NCBI GenBank assembly: GCA_043747835.1
Contig: JAYTOK010000135.1
Coordinates: 1 to 64,000 of the forward strand
Length of the DNA stretch: 64,000 nt
Reading direction: 5' to 3'
DNA from: CADEED01 sp043747835
GTDB taxonomy: Bacteria; Pseudomonadota; Gammaproteobacteria; Steroidobacterales; Steroidobacteraceae
Below, piece by piece: positions 8,289-16,960 of the stretch (position 1 is its first letter; the number at the start of each line of letters is the position of its first letter). A program made the translations under genes and the position numbers. The notes beneath the pieces were generated by a model, which was not told where the DNA came from, searched no databases, and saw only the letters and a list, made by a program, of their open reading frames with translations.

Positions 8289-9038
8289 ATGAAGCAAACG
8301 GAAGCGATCCACGCGGCACTCAAGCGCGTCATGCGGATAGGCGGTCGCACCTACGCCGATGCAGCGCGCGTGCTCGGGCTGAGCGAGGCGAGTGTCAAAC
8401 GGCTGCTGTCGCGCGCGGAACTGTCGATCGAGCGGCTGGAAAAACTCTGCGATTGGCTCGACGTCGACATCGCGGACGTGGTTCAGCAAAGCGTGGATTC
8501 GCCGCTCGTGACGGACATCGATCCCTCGCAGGAGGAAGAGCTGCTGGAAGACATGCCGCTGTTGTTGCTCGCCTTCCTGACGCTCAATCGCTGGTCGGAG
8601 GCGGATATCCTCGCGGCTTTCAAATTCCGGAAGCCCGAGCTCACGCAACGATTGCGGCGGCTGGAGCGTCTGGGTCTCGTCGAACTCATGCCGTCAGGGC
8701 GCATCAAGTTGCGTGCGGCGCGAAACTTCACGTGGCGCAAGGACGGTCCGATCCAGAAATACTTCGCGTCGCGCGTGCTGCCCGAATTCCTCGCGACGCG
8801 ATTCGACGCGCCGGGAGAGAAAATGCATTTCGTCGGCGGGATGATGTCGCGCCCGTCGGTGCATCGCATGCACGAGCTCATGTCGTCATTGACGCGCGAG
8901 CTGGATGCGCTGGTGAAGCAAGACCTGCACCTGCCGGTGCACGAGCGCTACGGCGTCTCCTTGTTCATGGGATTGCGGCCGTGGGAGTTCTCCGAGTTCA
9001 CCCGCCTGCGCAGCAAGCCACGCGAAAAGTTCTTCTGA
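8289..9038 (+). CDS. XRE/Cro-type HTH transcriptional regulator
   Basis: 249 residues. An N-terminal helix-turn-helix at ~20-65 (RTYADAARVLGLSEASVKRLL) is followed by an acidic linker. Then comes a winged-helix-like segment (~95-140) with LTQRLRRLERLGLVEL and MPSGRIKLRAARN. The C-terminal half is helical and unrecognised, perhaps for ligand binding or dimerisation. Strong GGAGGG just upstream of the ATG. Divergent from the hydroxylase/HTTM-DCC operon across 121 bp, so control of that operon and of itself is the natural inference. No terminator is evident before the convergent dapD. Confidence 0.8.
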   Translation: MKQTEAIHAALKRVMRIGGRTYADAARVLGLSEASVKRLLSRAELSIERLEKLCDWLDVDIADVVQQSVDSPLVTDIDPSQEEELLEDMPLLLLAFLTLNRWSEADILAAFKFRKPELTQRLRRLERLGLVELMPSGRIKLRAARNFTWRKDGPIQKYFASRVLPEFLATRFDAPGEKMHFVGGMMSRPSVHRMHELMSSLTRELDALVKQDLHLPVHERYGVSLFMGLRPWEFSEFTRLRSKPREKFF

Positions 9039-9119
9039 CGGCTGTTCCGTATTCACCCGATCCGACGGTCGCGTGATCTACCTGTGAATTTTCAGCAAGA
9101 AATCGTTTGGCCGCACGCG

Positions 9120-9938
9120 TCAATCCGCCCGCAACAACTCGTTGATCGACGTCTTCGCGCGCGTCTGCGCATCGACGCGCTTCACGATGACCGCGCAGTA
9201 GAGCGAGTACTTTCCATCGGACGAGGGCAGATTGCCCGACACGACCACGGAGCCTGCCGGCACGCGCCCCTGCAGGATCTTCCCGCTCGCGCGGTCGTAG
9301 ATCTTCGTGCTCTGGCCGATGAACACGCCCATCGAGATCACGCTGCCTTCCTCGACGACGACGCCTTCGACGACTTCGGAGCGCGCGCCGATGAAGCAGT
9401 TGTCCTCGATGATCGTGGGACCGGCCTGCAATGGTTCGAGCACGCCGCCGATGCCGACGCCACCCGACAGATGCACGTTCTTGCCGATCTGCGCGCAGGA
9501 GCCGACGGTTGCCCAGGTGTCGACCATCGTGCCGCTGTCGACATACGCGCCGATGTTCACGTAGCTGGGCATCAACACGACGTTCGGCGCGACATAGGAG
9601 CCGCGGCGCGCGACGGCGGGCGGAACCACGCGAGTCGTGCCGCCGCCCTCGAACGAAGCGTATTTGAGAGGGACCTTGTCGAAGAAGCGCGTGTAGCCGG
9701 CGTCCATGACCGTGTTGTCGTGCGTTCGGAAGTAGAGCAGGACGGCCTTTTTGAGCCACTGGTTCACGACCCACTCGCCGTTCTTCTTCTCGGCGACGCG
9801 CGCCTTGCCCGAGTCGAGCAATTCGATGCTCTCTTCGATCGCATGCAGCAATGATGGCGCGGCCGTCTTCGCGGTTATGTCAGCGCGGCGCTCGAAAGCT
9901 TCATCGACGGTGGCGGCGAGGGTAGTCAGGTCGGTCAC
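9120..9938 (-). CDS. dapD: 2,3,4,5-tetrahydropyridine-2,6-dicarboxylate N-succinyltransferase
   Basis: Succinylates tetrahydrodipicolinate in lysine/meso-diaminopimelate synthesis. 272 residues (E. coli 274) with the left-handed beta-helix hexapeptide region containing NIGAYVDSGTMVDTWATVGS, SCAQIGKNVHLSGGVGIGG and IIEDNCFIGARSEVVEG, ending in INELLRAD. The GTG at 9938 is preferred because GGAGAA lies 6 bases upstream and the first residues match the family start; a GTG at 9944 would overlap the dapC stop as GTGA but has no ribosome-site spacing. Last gene of map-glnD-dapC-dapD. Confidence 0.97.
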   Translation of the reverse strand: MTDLTTLAATVDEAFERRADITAKTAAPSLLHAIEESIELLDSGKARVAEKKNGEWVVNQWLKKAVLLYFRTHDNTVMDAGYTRFFDKVPLKYASFEGGGTTRVVPPAVARRGSYVAPNVVLMPSYVNIGAYVDSGTMVDTWATVGSCAQIGKNVHLSGGVGIGGVLEPLQAGPTIIEDNCFIGARSEVVEGVVVEEGSVISMGVFIGQSTKIYDRASGKILQGRVPAGSVVVSGNLPSSDGKYSLYCAVIVKRVDAQTRAKTSINELLRAD

Positions 9939-9940
9939 GA

Positions 9941-11155
9941 TCACTTCTCCGATTCGGCTTTCTGCAGGAAGACTCTGATTCTTTGCGCGGCGGTCACGCA
10001 TTCGTCGACGCCGGCGACCAGCGAGATGCGGACCCGATTCTTGCCGGGATTGGCACCGTCACGCGCAGCTCGCGCGAGATAGCTGCCCGGCAGGATGGTC
10101 AGATTCTGCGTCGCGAACAGGTCGCGCGTGAAAGTTTCGTCGTCGTACGGCGTGTCCGCCCATAGATAGAACCCGCCGTCCGGCTGCACCACGTCGAGCA
10201 CCGGCGCCAGGATCGGCAACACGCGCCTGTACTTCTCGCGATACAGCGCGCGGTTCGCCGCGGCGTGCGCATCGTCGCTCCAGGCGGCGATCGATGCGAT
10301 CTGCGTCGGCACCGGCATCGCGCAGCCGTGATAGGTGCGGTAGAGAAGATAGGGTTTGAGGATCGCGGGATCGCCCGCCACGAAGCCCGAGCGCAATCCG
10401 GGCACGCTCGAGCGCTTCGACAGGGAATGGAACACGACGCAACGTTCGAAAGAATCGTGGCCGCTGGCGAGCGCGGCTTCGAGCAACGACGGAGGAGGCG
10501 CGGCCTCGTCCCGATAGAGCTCGGCGTAACACTCGTCGCTCGCGATCACGAAGTCGTACTTGTCCGCGAGCGCCAATGCCTGTCGCAGATAGTCGAGCGA
10601 GAGCACGGCCCCGGTGGGATTGCCCGGGCTGCAGAGGAACAGTACCTCGCAGCGTCTCCACACATCGGCGGGAACCGCATCGAGATCGGGCTGGAAGCGA
10701 TTCGCCTTCACAGTGTTCAGGAACACGGGTTCCGCGCCCGCGAGCAGCGCCGCGCCTTCGTAGATTTGATAGAACGGATTCGGCATCGCGACCACGGGCT
10801 GCGGTGACGCGTTCGCACTGACGACAGCCTGCACGAACGAGAACAGCGCCTCGCGCGTGCCGTTGACCGGTAACACCATCGTGTCGGCCTTTACCTTGCC
10901 GCCCAGCCGAAAACGCCGTTCGAGCCAGGCCGCGCAGGCGGCGCGCATCTCGGGAAGACCGGCGGTCACGGGATAGCTGTCGAGCTTCGACAAACTACTT
11001 CGCAGCGCATCGACCACGAACGCTGGCGGCGTGTGCTTCGGCTCGCCGATCGACATCGCAATGTGCGGCAGGCTGGCGGGCGGTTCGATCCCGGCCTTGA
11101 GGAGCGCGAGCCGCTCGAACGGATACGCGGCGAGTCGTTCGAGACGGTCGTTCAC
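9941..11155 (-). CDS. dapC: Succinyldiaminopimelate aminotransferase DapC
   Basis: 404-residue fold-type I PLP aminotransferase; makes N-succinyl-LL-diaminopimelate, the step after DapD. Visible are the substrate-contacting SIGEPKHTPP at the N-terminus, the NPFYQIYEGAALLAG region, SPGNPTGAVL, DECYAELY and the PLP-lysine segment SLSKRSSVPGLRSG. Adjacency to dapD supports DapC rather than a generic aspartate aminotransferase; many gammaproteobacteria use ArgD instead. GTG start overlaps the glnD stop (GTGA), indicating coupling. Confidence 0.9.
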   Translation of the reverse strand: MNDRLERLAAYPFERLALLKAGIEPPASLPHIAMSIGEPKHTPPAFVVDALRSSLSKLDSYPVTAGLPEMRAACAAWLERRFRLGGKVKADTMVLPVNGTREALFSFVQAVVSANASPQPVVAMPNPFYQIYEGAALLAGAEPVFLNTVKANRFQPDLDAVPADVWRRCEVLFLCSPGNPTGAVLSLDYLRQALALADKYDFVIASDECYAELYRDEAAPPPSLLEAALASGHDSFERCVVFHSLSKRSSVPGLRSGFVAGDPAILKPYLLYRTYHGCAMPVPTQIASIAAWSDDAHAAANRALYREKYRRVLPILAPVLDVVQPDGGFYLWADTPYDDETFTRDLFATQNLTILPGSYLARAARDGANPGKNRVRISLVAGVDECVTAAQRIRVFLQKAESEK

Positions 11156-13854
11156 GCGGCGGCGCGACGATCGAGCGTGCCCGACAACTTCTGCTGCAGG
11201 CGGATCGCGGCCTGTTCGTCGAGCGGAGCGCCGGCGAGTGAGGCCAGGTAGAAGACGTCTTCGGCGCGTTCGCCGACGGTCATGATCTTCGCCGCCAACA
11301 GGTCGACACGCTCTTCCATGAGCACCTTGCCGACGTCACAGAGCAGGCCAGGGCGGTCACCCGAGACGATCTCGAGCACGGAGCGCCGGTTGCGTTCGTC
11401 GACCGTGACGGCGATCTGCGTGGACGTGCGGAACATGCGCGACTGGCGCGGCACGCGCCGGGTCACCGTCACGGGCGCTTCGTCCGGGTGCTGCAGCGCG
11501 CGCCACAGCGCGCGTTCGATCTCACCGATGCGCTCGCGATCGGCGATCGGCGCGCCGTCTTCTTCGAGCACGTGGTAGAGGTCGAGGCTGAAGCCGTCGC
11601 CCGTCGGGGTGATGCGAGCGTCGACGATGTTGAGGCCCAATTGATCCAGGACCGCGGTCGTGATCGCGAACGAGTTGTAGCGGTGCGGAGCGAACGCGAG
11701 GATCGCGGTGGTACCGCGCTCGCTGCTCGCCTGCACGGCGACGAGAGGATCGGGGCTGCCCGGCTCGCGATCCGCGAGAAGCTGCGTGTGCCAGGCGACT
11801 TCTTCGGGCGTATGCCGCAGGAAATACGCGGATGTCAGGCGCTCCCAGGCGCGCGAGATCTCCGGCGGCGTGATGCGGCCCGAAGCGGCGAGCAGCTTGC
11901 GCGCGGCGTCCTGCGTCTCGCGCATCAGCTCTTCCGTGTCGATCGGGCTCTCGAGTCCGCGCCGCAGCGCGCGCTTCACGCGTTCGTAGAATTCCTGGAA
12001 CAGCGACGCTTTCCACGAGTTCCACAGCTTCGGGTTCGTGCCGCGCACGTCCGCGCTCGTCAGCGTGTAGAGATAGTCGAGATGCGTCTCGTCGCCGACC
12101 TTGCGCGCGAACGCGTTGATGACCTCGGGATCGGAGATGTCCTGCTTCTGCGCGGTGACCGACAGCTCGAGGTGGTTCTGCACGAGCCAGGCGACGAGGC
12201 GCGCGTCGTATCGCGACAAGCCCTGCTCCAGGCAGAAGGCCTCCGCGTCCACTGCGCCGAGTTGCGAGTGGTCGCCGCCGCGCCCCTTGGCGATGTCGTG
12301 AAACAACGCGGCCAGGTACGCGATCTCGAGCTTCGGCAACTGCTGCATGATCGCCGAGAGGTTCGGCAGCTCGTGGTCGTAGCGCGGCAACGACAGGCGG
12401 CGCAGGTTGCTCAACACGAACAACGTGTGCGCGTCGACGGTGTACGCGTGGAAGAGATCGTATTGCATGCGGCCGACGATGCGGCCGAACGCGGGGATGT
12501 AGCGGCCGAGCACGCCGTAAGTGTTCATGCGCCGCAGTTCGTGGGTGACGCCGGCGGGCGCACGCAGGATCTCGAGGAACAACCGGTGATTGCGCGGGTT
12601 CTGGCGAAACTCTTCGTCGATGAGCCAGAGGTTCTTGTTCACGGAGCGGATGGTCGAGGCGCGCACGCCTTTCACTTCCGGGTTCTGCTGCAGCACCACG
12701 AAGATCTCGAGCAGCGTCGACGGCGTGCGCGCGAACAGCTCTTCGTTGACGGCTTCCAGATAGTCGTTGCGGACCTGGAAGCGCGGGTTCAGCGGCCGCG
12801 GCGGCGCGGTCTCCGTCAGGATGGCCTCGCGGAACAACTGCAACAGCAGTTCGTTGAGCAGCATCACATCCATGACGGTTCGGTAGTACCGCTGCATGAA
12901 CTGCTCGACCGCGAGCGTGTACGACGCGTCTTCGTAACCGAAGGTCTGCGCGAGCTTGATCTGGTGATCGAACAGGAGCCGGTCTTCACGACGACCCGTG
13001 ACGACGTGCAACCCGAATCGCACCTTCCAGAGGAAGGACTGCGCCTGTTTGAGCTTGCGCAATTCCGACGGCGACAGGAAGCCGTGCGTGAGCAGTTCGT
13101 CGAGCGAACTCGCGTCGAAGTGGCGCTTCGCGACCCACGCGATGGTCTGGATGTCGCGCAGGCCGCCGGGGCCCGTCTTCACGTTCGGCTCGAGGTTGTA
13201 CGCGGTGTCGTTCGCCTTCGCGTGGCGATCCTGCTGTTCCGCGACCTTCGCTTCGAAATATTCCTTCACGGGCCAGATGCGATCGGACGACACGGCGGCG
13301 CGCATCTGCGCGAGCAGCGCCTCGTTGCCCGCAAGCAGGCGCGACTCGATCAGCGTCGTCATGACGCCGACGTCCGCGGCGCTCTCCTCGGCGCACTCGG
13401 CGACCGTGCGCACGCTGTTGCCGACTTCGAGGTTGATGTCCCAGAGAAAGGTGACGATGCGTTCGACGACGCCGCGACCGGCTTCGTCGGGCGCGCGCGG
13501 CACGAGGATCATGATGTCGATGTCGGAGTGGGGGTGGAGCTCACCACGGCCATAACCGCCAACGGCCGCGAGCGCCCAGTCTTCGTGACCCTCCGGAATC
13601 TGCGAGCGCCATGCTTCGCGCAGGATCGCGTCGATGAGTTCGGCGCGCGCATGCACGAGCACCTCGACGGACTCATCCGCGCGAAATCTCTCGGCGAGCT
13701 CGGCGTGCGCTTCCTGCAGTTCCTGGCGGAACGCCTCGGCCGCGTAGTTTGCCGCCGCGAGTCGCTCCGGCAGCAGCGCGAGTCGCAACCACGGTGCGCT
13801 GCGCAGGACCGTCGTTTCGGTCGCCTCGATATCCTCGTCGAAAGAGGAAGGCAT
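11152..13854 (-). CDS. glnD: Bifunctional uridylyltransferase/uridylyl-removing enzyme GlnD
   Basis: Nitrogen sensor that uridylylates PII proteins when glutamine is low and removes UMP when it is high. 900 residues in the standard order: nucleotidyltransferase domain with GGYGRGELHPHSDIDIMIL (~95-115), GlnD linker domain, HD domain with ALFHDIAKGRGGDHS (~510-530), and two ACT glutamine-binding domains in the last ~200 residues. Starts directly after the map stop (TAG-ATG) and ends in a 4-bp overlap with dapC. Confidence 0.97.
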   Translation of the reverse strand: MPSSFDEDIEATETTVLRSAPWLRLALLPERLAAANYAAEAFRQELQEAHAELAERFRADESVEVLVHARAELIDAILREAWRSQIPEGHEDWALAAVGGYGRGELHPHSDIDIMILVPRAPDEAGRGVVERIVTFLWDINLEVGNSVRTVAECAEESAADVGVMTTLIESRLLAGNEALLAQMRAAVSSDRIWPVKEYFEAKVAEQQDRHAKANDTAYNLEPNVKTGPGGLRDIQTIAWVAKRHFDASSLDELLTHGFLSPSELRKLKQAQSFLWKVRFGLHVVTGRREDRLLFDHQIKLAQTFGYEDASYTLAVEQFMQRYYRTVMDVMLLNELLLQLFREAILTETAPPRPLNPRFQVRNDYLEAVNEELFARTPSTLLEIFVVLQQNPEVKGVRASTIRSVNKNLWLIDEEFRQNPRNHRLFLEILRAPAGVTHELRRMNTYGVLGRYIPAFGRIVGRMQYDLFHAYTVDAHTLFVLSNLRRLSLPRYDHELPNLSAIMQQLPKLEIAYLAALFHDIAKGRGGDHSQLGAVDAEAFCLEQGLSRYDARLVAWLVQNHLELSVTAQKQDISDPEVINAFARKVGDETHLDYLYTLTSADVRGTNPKLWNSWKASLFQEFYERVKRALRRGLESPIDTEELMRETQDAARKLLAASGRITPPEISRAWERLTSAYFLRHTPEEVAWHTQLLADREPGSPDPLVAVQASSERGTTAILAFAPHRYNSFAITTAVLDQLGLNIVDARITPTGDGFSLDLYHVLEEDGAPIADRERIGEIERALWRALQHPDEAPVTVTRRVPRQSRMFRTSTQIAVTVDERNRRSVLEIVSGDRPGLLCDVGKVLMEERVDLLAAKIMTVGERAEDVFYLASLAGAPLDEQAAIRLQQKLSGTLDRRAAA

Positions 13855-14655
13855 CTAGCGGTAGAACGGCGCGCGCTGGCTGCGCTCGCCCAGCGTGAGA
13901 ACCTCGACGCCCGATTCGGTGACCAGCACGGTGTGCTCCCATTGAGCCGAGAGCGAATGATCCTTCGTGACGACCGTCCAGCCGTCGCCTAACAACCTGA
14001 CGTGGCGCTTGCCCGCGTTGACCATCGGTTCGATCGTGAACGTCATGCCGGCACGCAGCTCGTCGCCCGTGTCCGGTTCGCCGTAGTGAAGCACCTGCGG
14101 ATCCTCGTGATAGACCTTGCCGATGCCGTGTCCGCAGTACTCGCGCACGACGGAGAAGTTCTTGTCCTCGACGAAGGTCTGGATCGCGTGGCCGATGTCG
14201 CCCAGTCGCGCGCCGGGCTTCACCTGTTCGATGCCGCGCCACATGGCTTCCCAGCAAGTCTCGGCGAGACGCTGGGCGGGGAGCGCGGGCTTGCCGACGT
14301 AGTACATGCGGCTCGTGTCGCCGTGGTACCCGTCGCGGATGACGGTCACGTCGATGTTCAGGACGTCGCCCGACTTCAGCACCTTGTCGTTCGGGATGCC
14401 GTGGCAAACGACATGGTTCACCGACGAGCAGATGGTCTTCGGGAAGCCGCGGTAATTCACATTCGCCGGGATGGATTTCTGGACCTGCGTGATGTGGTCG
14501 TAACAGAGCTTGTCGAGCTCTTCCGTCGTGACGCCGGGCTTCACGTGGTCGCCGATCATGTCCAGGACTTCAGCCGCGAGGCGGCCCGCCACGCGCATTT
14601 TTTCCTGTTCGCCTAAGGACTTGATCGAGATATGGCGGCTCACGAGGGAGTCCAT
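13855..14655 (-). CDS. map: Methionine aminopeptidase type I
   Basis: Removes the initiator methionine from nascent proteins; dinuclear metal enzyme. 266 residues with all five metal ligands in context: DVTVIRDGYHGDTSRMY (two Asp), REYCGHGIGKVYHEDPQVLHYG (His), TFTIEPM (Glu) and SLSAQWEHTVLVT (Glu). The ATG at 14655 is chosen because GAAGGTG precedes it and the N-terminus matches the family; the frame extends 23 residues further but into the shared promoter region. Divergent from rpsB, as in E. coli. Confidence 0.96.
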   Translation of the reverse strand: MDSLVSRHISIKSLGEQEKMRVAGRLAAEVLDMIGDHVKPGVTTEELDKLCYDHITQVQKSIPANVNYRGFPKTICSSVNHVVCHGIPNDKVLKSGDVLNIDVTVIRDGYHGDTSRMYYVGKPALPAQRLAETCWEAMWRGIEQVKPGARLGDIGHAIQTFVEDKNFSVVREYCGHGIGKVYHEDPQVLHYGEPDTGDELRAGMTFTIEPMVNAGKRHVRLLGDGWTVVTKDHSLSAQWEHTVLVTESGVEVLTLGERSQRAPFYR

Positions 14656-14787
14656 CGAGTGCACCTTCGTAAGGCATTGTTTTGACGGGGGAGGGATGGT
14701 ATAAAGCGCGGCCTTTTTTGGCAACGAAACTCACTTTAAACCACACGCGCGACCTGTTGACCTGCCTCTCCGGGCGGTCGGCATAAC

Positions 14788-14881
14788 GAGTGGATGGGTG
14801 TTCTGGGGCTCCTTCTTCGAAAGGGAAGGCCTGGAATAGCCACTCGGGGACCGCGGAGGCTCAACCCCCAAGGAGAATTTG
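14788..14881 (+). promoter_or_regulatory. rpsB 5' leader with candidate S2 autoregulatory structure
   Basis: The untranslated leader folds into GAGTGG (14788-14793) with CCACTC (14840-14845), enclosing CCTTC (14811-14815) with GAAGG (14825-14829). A second helix forms from GGGG (14846-14849) and CCCC just before the ribosome site AAGGAG. Structured leaders that bind ribosomal protein S2 are established upstream of rpsB-tsf in gammaproteobacteria; the position and SD-proximal helix fit. I have not compared it to a covariance model. Confidence 0.5.
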
Positions 14882-15895
14882 ATGGCCAGCGTGTCAATGC
14901 GACAGATGCTGGAAGCGGGCGTCCATTTCGGACATCAAACCCGTTTCTGGAACCCGAAGATGGCTCAGTACATTTTCGGCGAACGAAACAAGATCCACAT
15001 CATCAACCTCGAGAAGACGCAGCCGATGTACGCGGACGCCGCGAACTTCGTGAAGGGCGTGGTCGCCGATGGCGGCAAGGTGCTGTTCGTCGGCACGAAG
15101 CGCTCCGCGCGCGAGGCAATCGAGAAAGAAGCCCGCCGCTGCGAAATGCCTTTCGTGAACCAGCGCTGGCTGGGCGGCATGCTCACCAATTTCAAGACGA
15201 TCCGTCAGTCCATCAAGCGGCTCGCGGATCTCACCGAGATGTCGGAGAACGGCACCCTCGGCAAGCGTGGCAAGAAAGAAGCCACGATGATGCGTCGTGA
15301 GAAAGACAAGCTCGAGCGCAGCCTCGGCGGCATCAAGCAGATGGAATCCCCGCCGGACGTCATCTTCATCGTCGACGTCGGTCACGAAGAGATCGCCATC
15401 CTCGAAGCCAAGAAGCTCGGCATCCCGGTGGTCGCGGTGGTCGACACCAACTGCGCTCCGGACAGCGTCGATTACGTGATCCCCGGCAACGATGACGCCA
15501 TGCGCGCCATCTCGCTGTACGCGACGGGCATCGCCGATGCGGTCATCGAAGGCAAGTCGGCGGCCCCGGCCGTCGTCGTGGGCGAAGACGACTTCGTCGA
15601 GCTCGACGAGAACGGCAACCCGCGCCGCAAGAGCGGTCGCAGCCAGGCGCCGCGCCCGCCGGCGCCGCAGCGCAACCGTCGTCCGGCCAACACCGCGTCG
15701 CGCGGCGGTCGTCGTCCCGCGGTCGCAAGCGTGGCCGCCGAGCCGGAAGTCGACGGTGTCGATCCGGCCGTGTTCACGGATACGGGTGAAGCCGCTCCGC
15801 GCAGCGCCACGGCGAGTGCCGGCCGCTCGCGCACGGGCACGGGCAATCCGCCGAGCCGCGGTCGCGGCGGTGGCACCGGCCCGCGTCGTGGTTGA
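14882..15895 (+). CDS. rpsB: 30S ribosomal protein S2 with a long Arg/Pro/Gly-rich C-terminal extension
   Basis: Core S2 (residues 1-~235) is typical, including RQMLEAGVHFGHQTRFWNPKM, NQRWLGGMLTNFKTI and VDTNCAPDSVDYVIPGNDDA. Total length is 337 against ~241 in E. coli: the last ~97 residues (from base 15601) are a low-complexity, basic, RGG-like tail ending GRGGGTGPRRG. The tail keeps the frame and codon bias of the core, so it is real coding sequence. ATG at 14882 with AAGGAG 7 bases upstream; the TTG one codon earlier is not needed. First gene of rpsB-tsf. Confidence 0.96.
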   Translation: MASVSMRQMLEAGVHFGHQTRFWNPKMAQYIFGERNKIHIINLEKTQPMYADAANFVKGVVADGGKVLFVGTKRSAREAIEKEARRCEMPFVNQRWLGGMLTNFKTIRQSIKRLADLTEMSENGTLGKRGKKEATMMRREKDKLERSLGGIKQMESPPDVIFIVDVGHEEIAILEAKKLGIPVVAVVDTNCAPDSVDYVIPGNDDAMRAISLYATGIADAVIEGKSAAPAVVVGEDDFVELDENGNPRRKSGRSQAPRPPAPQRNRRPANTASRGGRRPAVASVAAEPEVDGVDPAVFTDTGEAAPRSATASAGRSRTGTGNPPSRGRGGGTGPRRG

Positions 15896-15936
15896 TCGAA
15901 CGGCGAGCGCCTAACTAATTACGAGGACGAGTAGAG

Positions 15937-16869
15937 ATGACAATCACCGCAGAAGCCGTCAAGCAGCTTCGTGAGCGCACGGGCGCCGGCATGATGGAAT
16001 GCAAGAAGGCGCTGGTCGAGTCCAACGGCAACCTCGACGTTGCCGCCGAGAATATGCGCAAGTCTGGACTCGCGAAGGCCGACAAGAAGGCGTCGCGGGT
16101 TGCCGCCGAAGGCGTAGTCGTCGTGGAGAAATCCGCGGATGGCAAGACGGGCGTGCTCGTGGAGATCAACAGCGAGACGGACTTCGTCGCGCGGGGTGAC
16201 GACTTCCGTGGCTTTGCGAACGAAGTCGCGAAGGTGGCGTTGGCCGCCGGCGCGAGCAGCATCGATGCGGTCAATGGCCTGAAGCTCGCGAGCGGTGACA
16301 CGGTCGACGAGAAGCGCCGTGCGTTGATCTCCAAGCTCGGCGAGAACCTGACCGTGCGTCGCCTGACGCTCGTGCAGGCGCCGACGATCGTCGGCTCGTA
16401 CGTGCACACCGACAACAAGAAGGCCGCGTTGGTCGCGCTCGAGGGTGGCGATGCCGAACTCGCGCGTGACGTGGCAATGCAGGTCGTCGCGGCGAGCCCG
16501 CGCTACCTGACGCCGGCCGATGCGCCGCCCGACCTGGTGGCGAAGGAGCGAGAGATCGCCACCGAACTCGTCAACAACGACGCGGCGAACTCGAAGAAGC
16601 CGGACGAGATCAAGGCCAAGATCATCGACGGCAAGGTGCGCAAGGCGGTCGACGAGTTCGCGCTCGTGCAGCAGGTTTTCGTGAAGAACGGCGACCTCAC
16701 GATCGACAAGCTCGTGAAGAACGCAAAGGCGTCGATCAAGTCGTTCGAGCGCTTTGAAGTCGGCGCCGGCATCGAGAAGAAGACCGGCGACTTCGCGAAC
16801 GAGGTCATGGAGCAGGTCAAAGCCGCTCAGAAGAAAGACGACAAGACGGACCCGCCGACCAAGCATTGA
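15937..16869 (+). CDS. tsf: Translation elongation factor Ts
   Basis: Guanine-nucleotide exchange factor for EF-Tu. 310 residues: N-terminal UBA-like domain with LRERTGAGMMECKKAL, core with INSETDFVARGDDF, dimerisation domain, and a Lys/Asp-rich C-terminal tail that makes it somewhat longer than the 283-residue E. coli protein. ATG start with GAGGACGAG upstream. Follows rpsB by 41 bp in the conserved operon and is closed by an intrinsic terminator. Confidence 0.97.
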   Translation: MTITAEAVKQLRERTGAGMMECKKALVESNGNLDVAAENMRKSGLAKADKKASRVAAEGVVVVEKSADGKTGVLVEINSETDFVARGDDFRGFANEVAKVALAAGASSIDAVNGLKLASGDTVDEKRRALISKLGENLTVRRLTLVQAPTIVGSYVHTDNKKAALVALEGGDAELARDVAMQVVAASPRYLTPADAPPDLVAKEREIATELVNNDAANSKKPDEIKAKIIDGKVRKAVDEFALVQQVFVKNGDLTIDKLVKNAKASIKSFERFEVGAGIEKKTGDFANEVMEQVKAAQKKDDKTDPPTKH

Positions 16870-16877
16870 TGCCTACA

Positions 16878-16905
16878 AAAACCCCGCTTTGGCGGGGTTT
16901 TCTTT
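16878..16905 (+). terminator. Intrinsic terminator after tsf
   Basis: AAAACCCCGC and GCGGGGTTTT form a 10-bp stem around the tetraloop TTTG, with a T-rich tail (TTTTCTTT) overlapping the right arm. It lies 9 bases past the tsf stop and ends rpsB-tsf, so pyrH needs read-through or its own promoter in the remaining 55 bases. Confidence 0.9.
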
Positions 16906-16960
16906 ATGGCAAAGTGATCCGCAAGCTCGACTGGGGAAAACCCAAGGGGAACGCCACACG

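Noticed and set aside
11488..13992. 834-codon open frame on the plus strand antisense to glnD
   Set aside because: Arg/Val/Asp/Ala-rich translation without domains, produced by the strong GC3 bias of glnD read in reverse; glnD has every expected domain.
14757..14787. TTGACC ... CATAAC as the rpsB promoter
   Set aside because: The spacing is 18-19 bases and the -10 match is partial; plausible but not strong enough to list as a feature.
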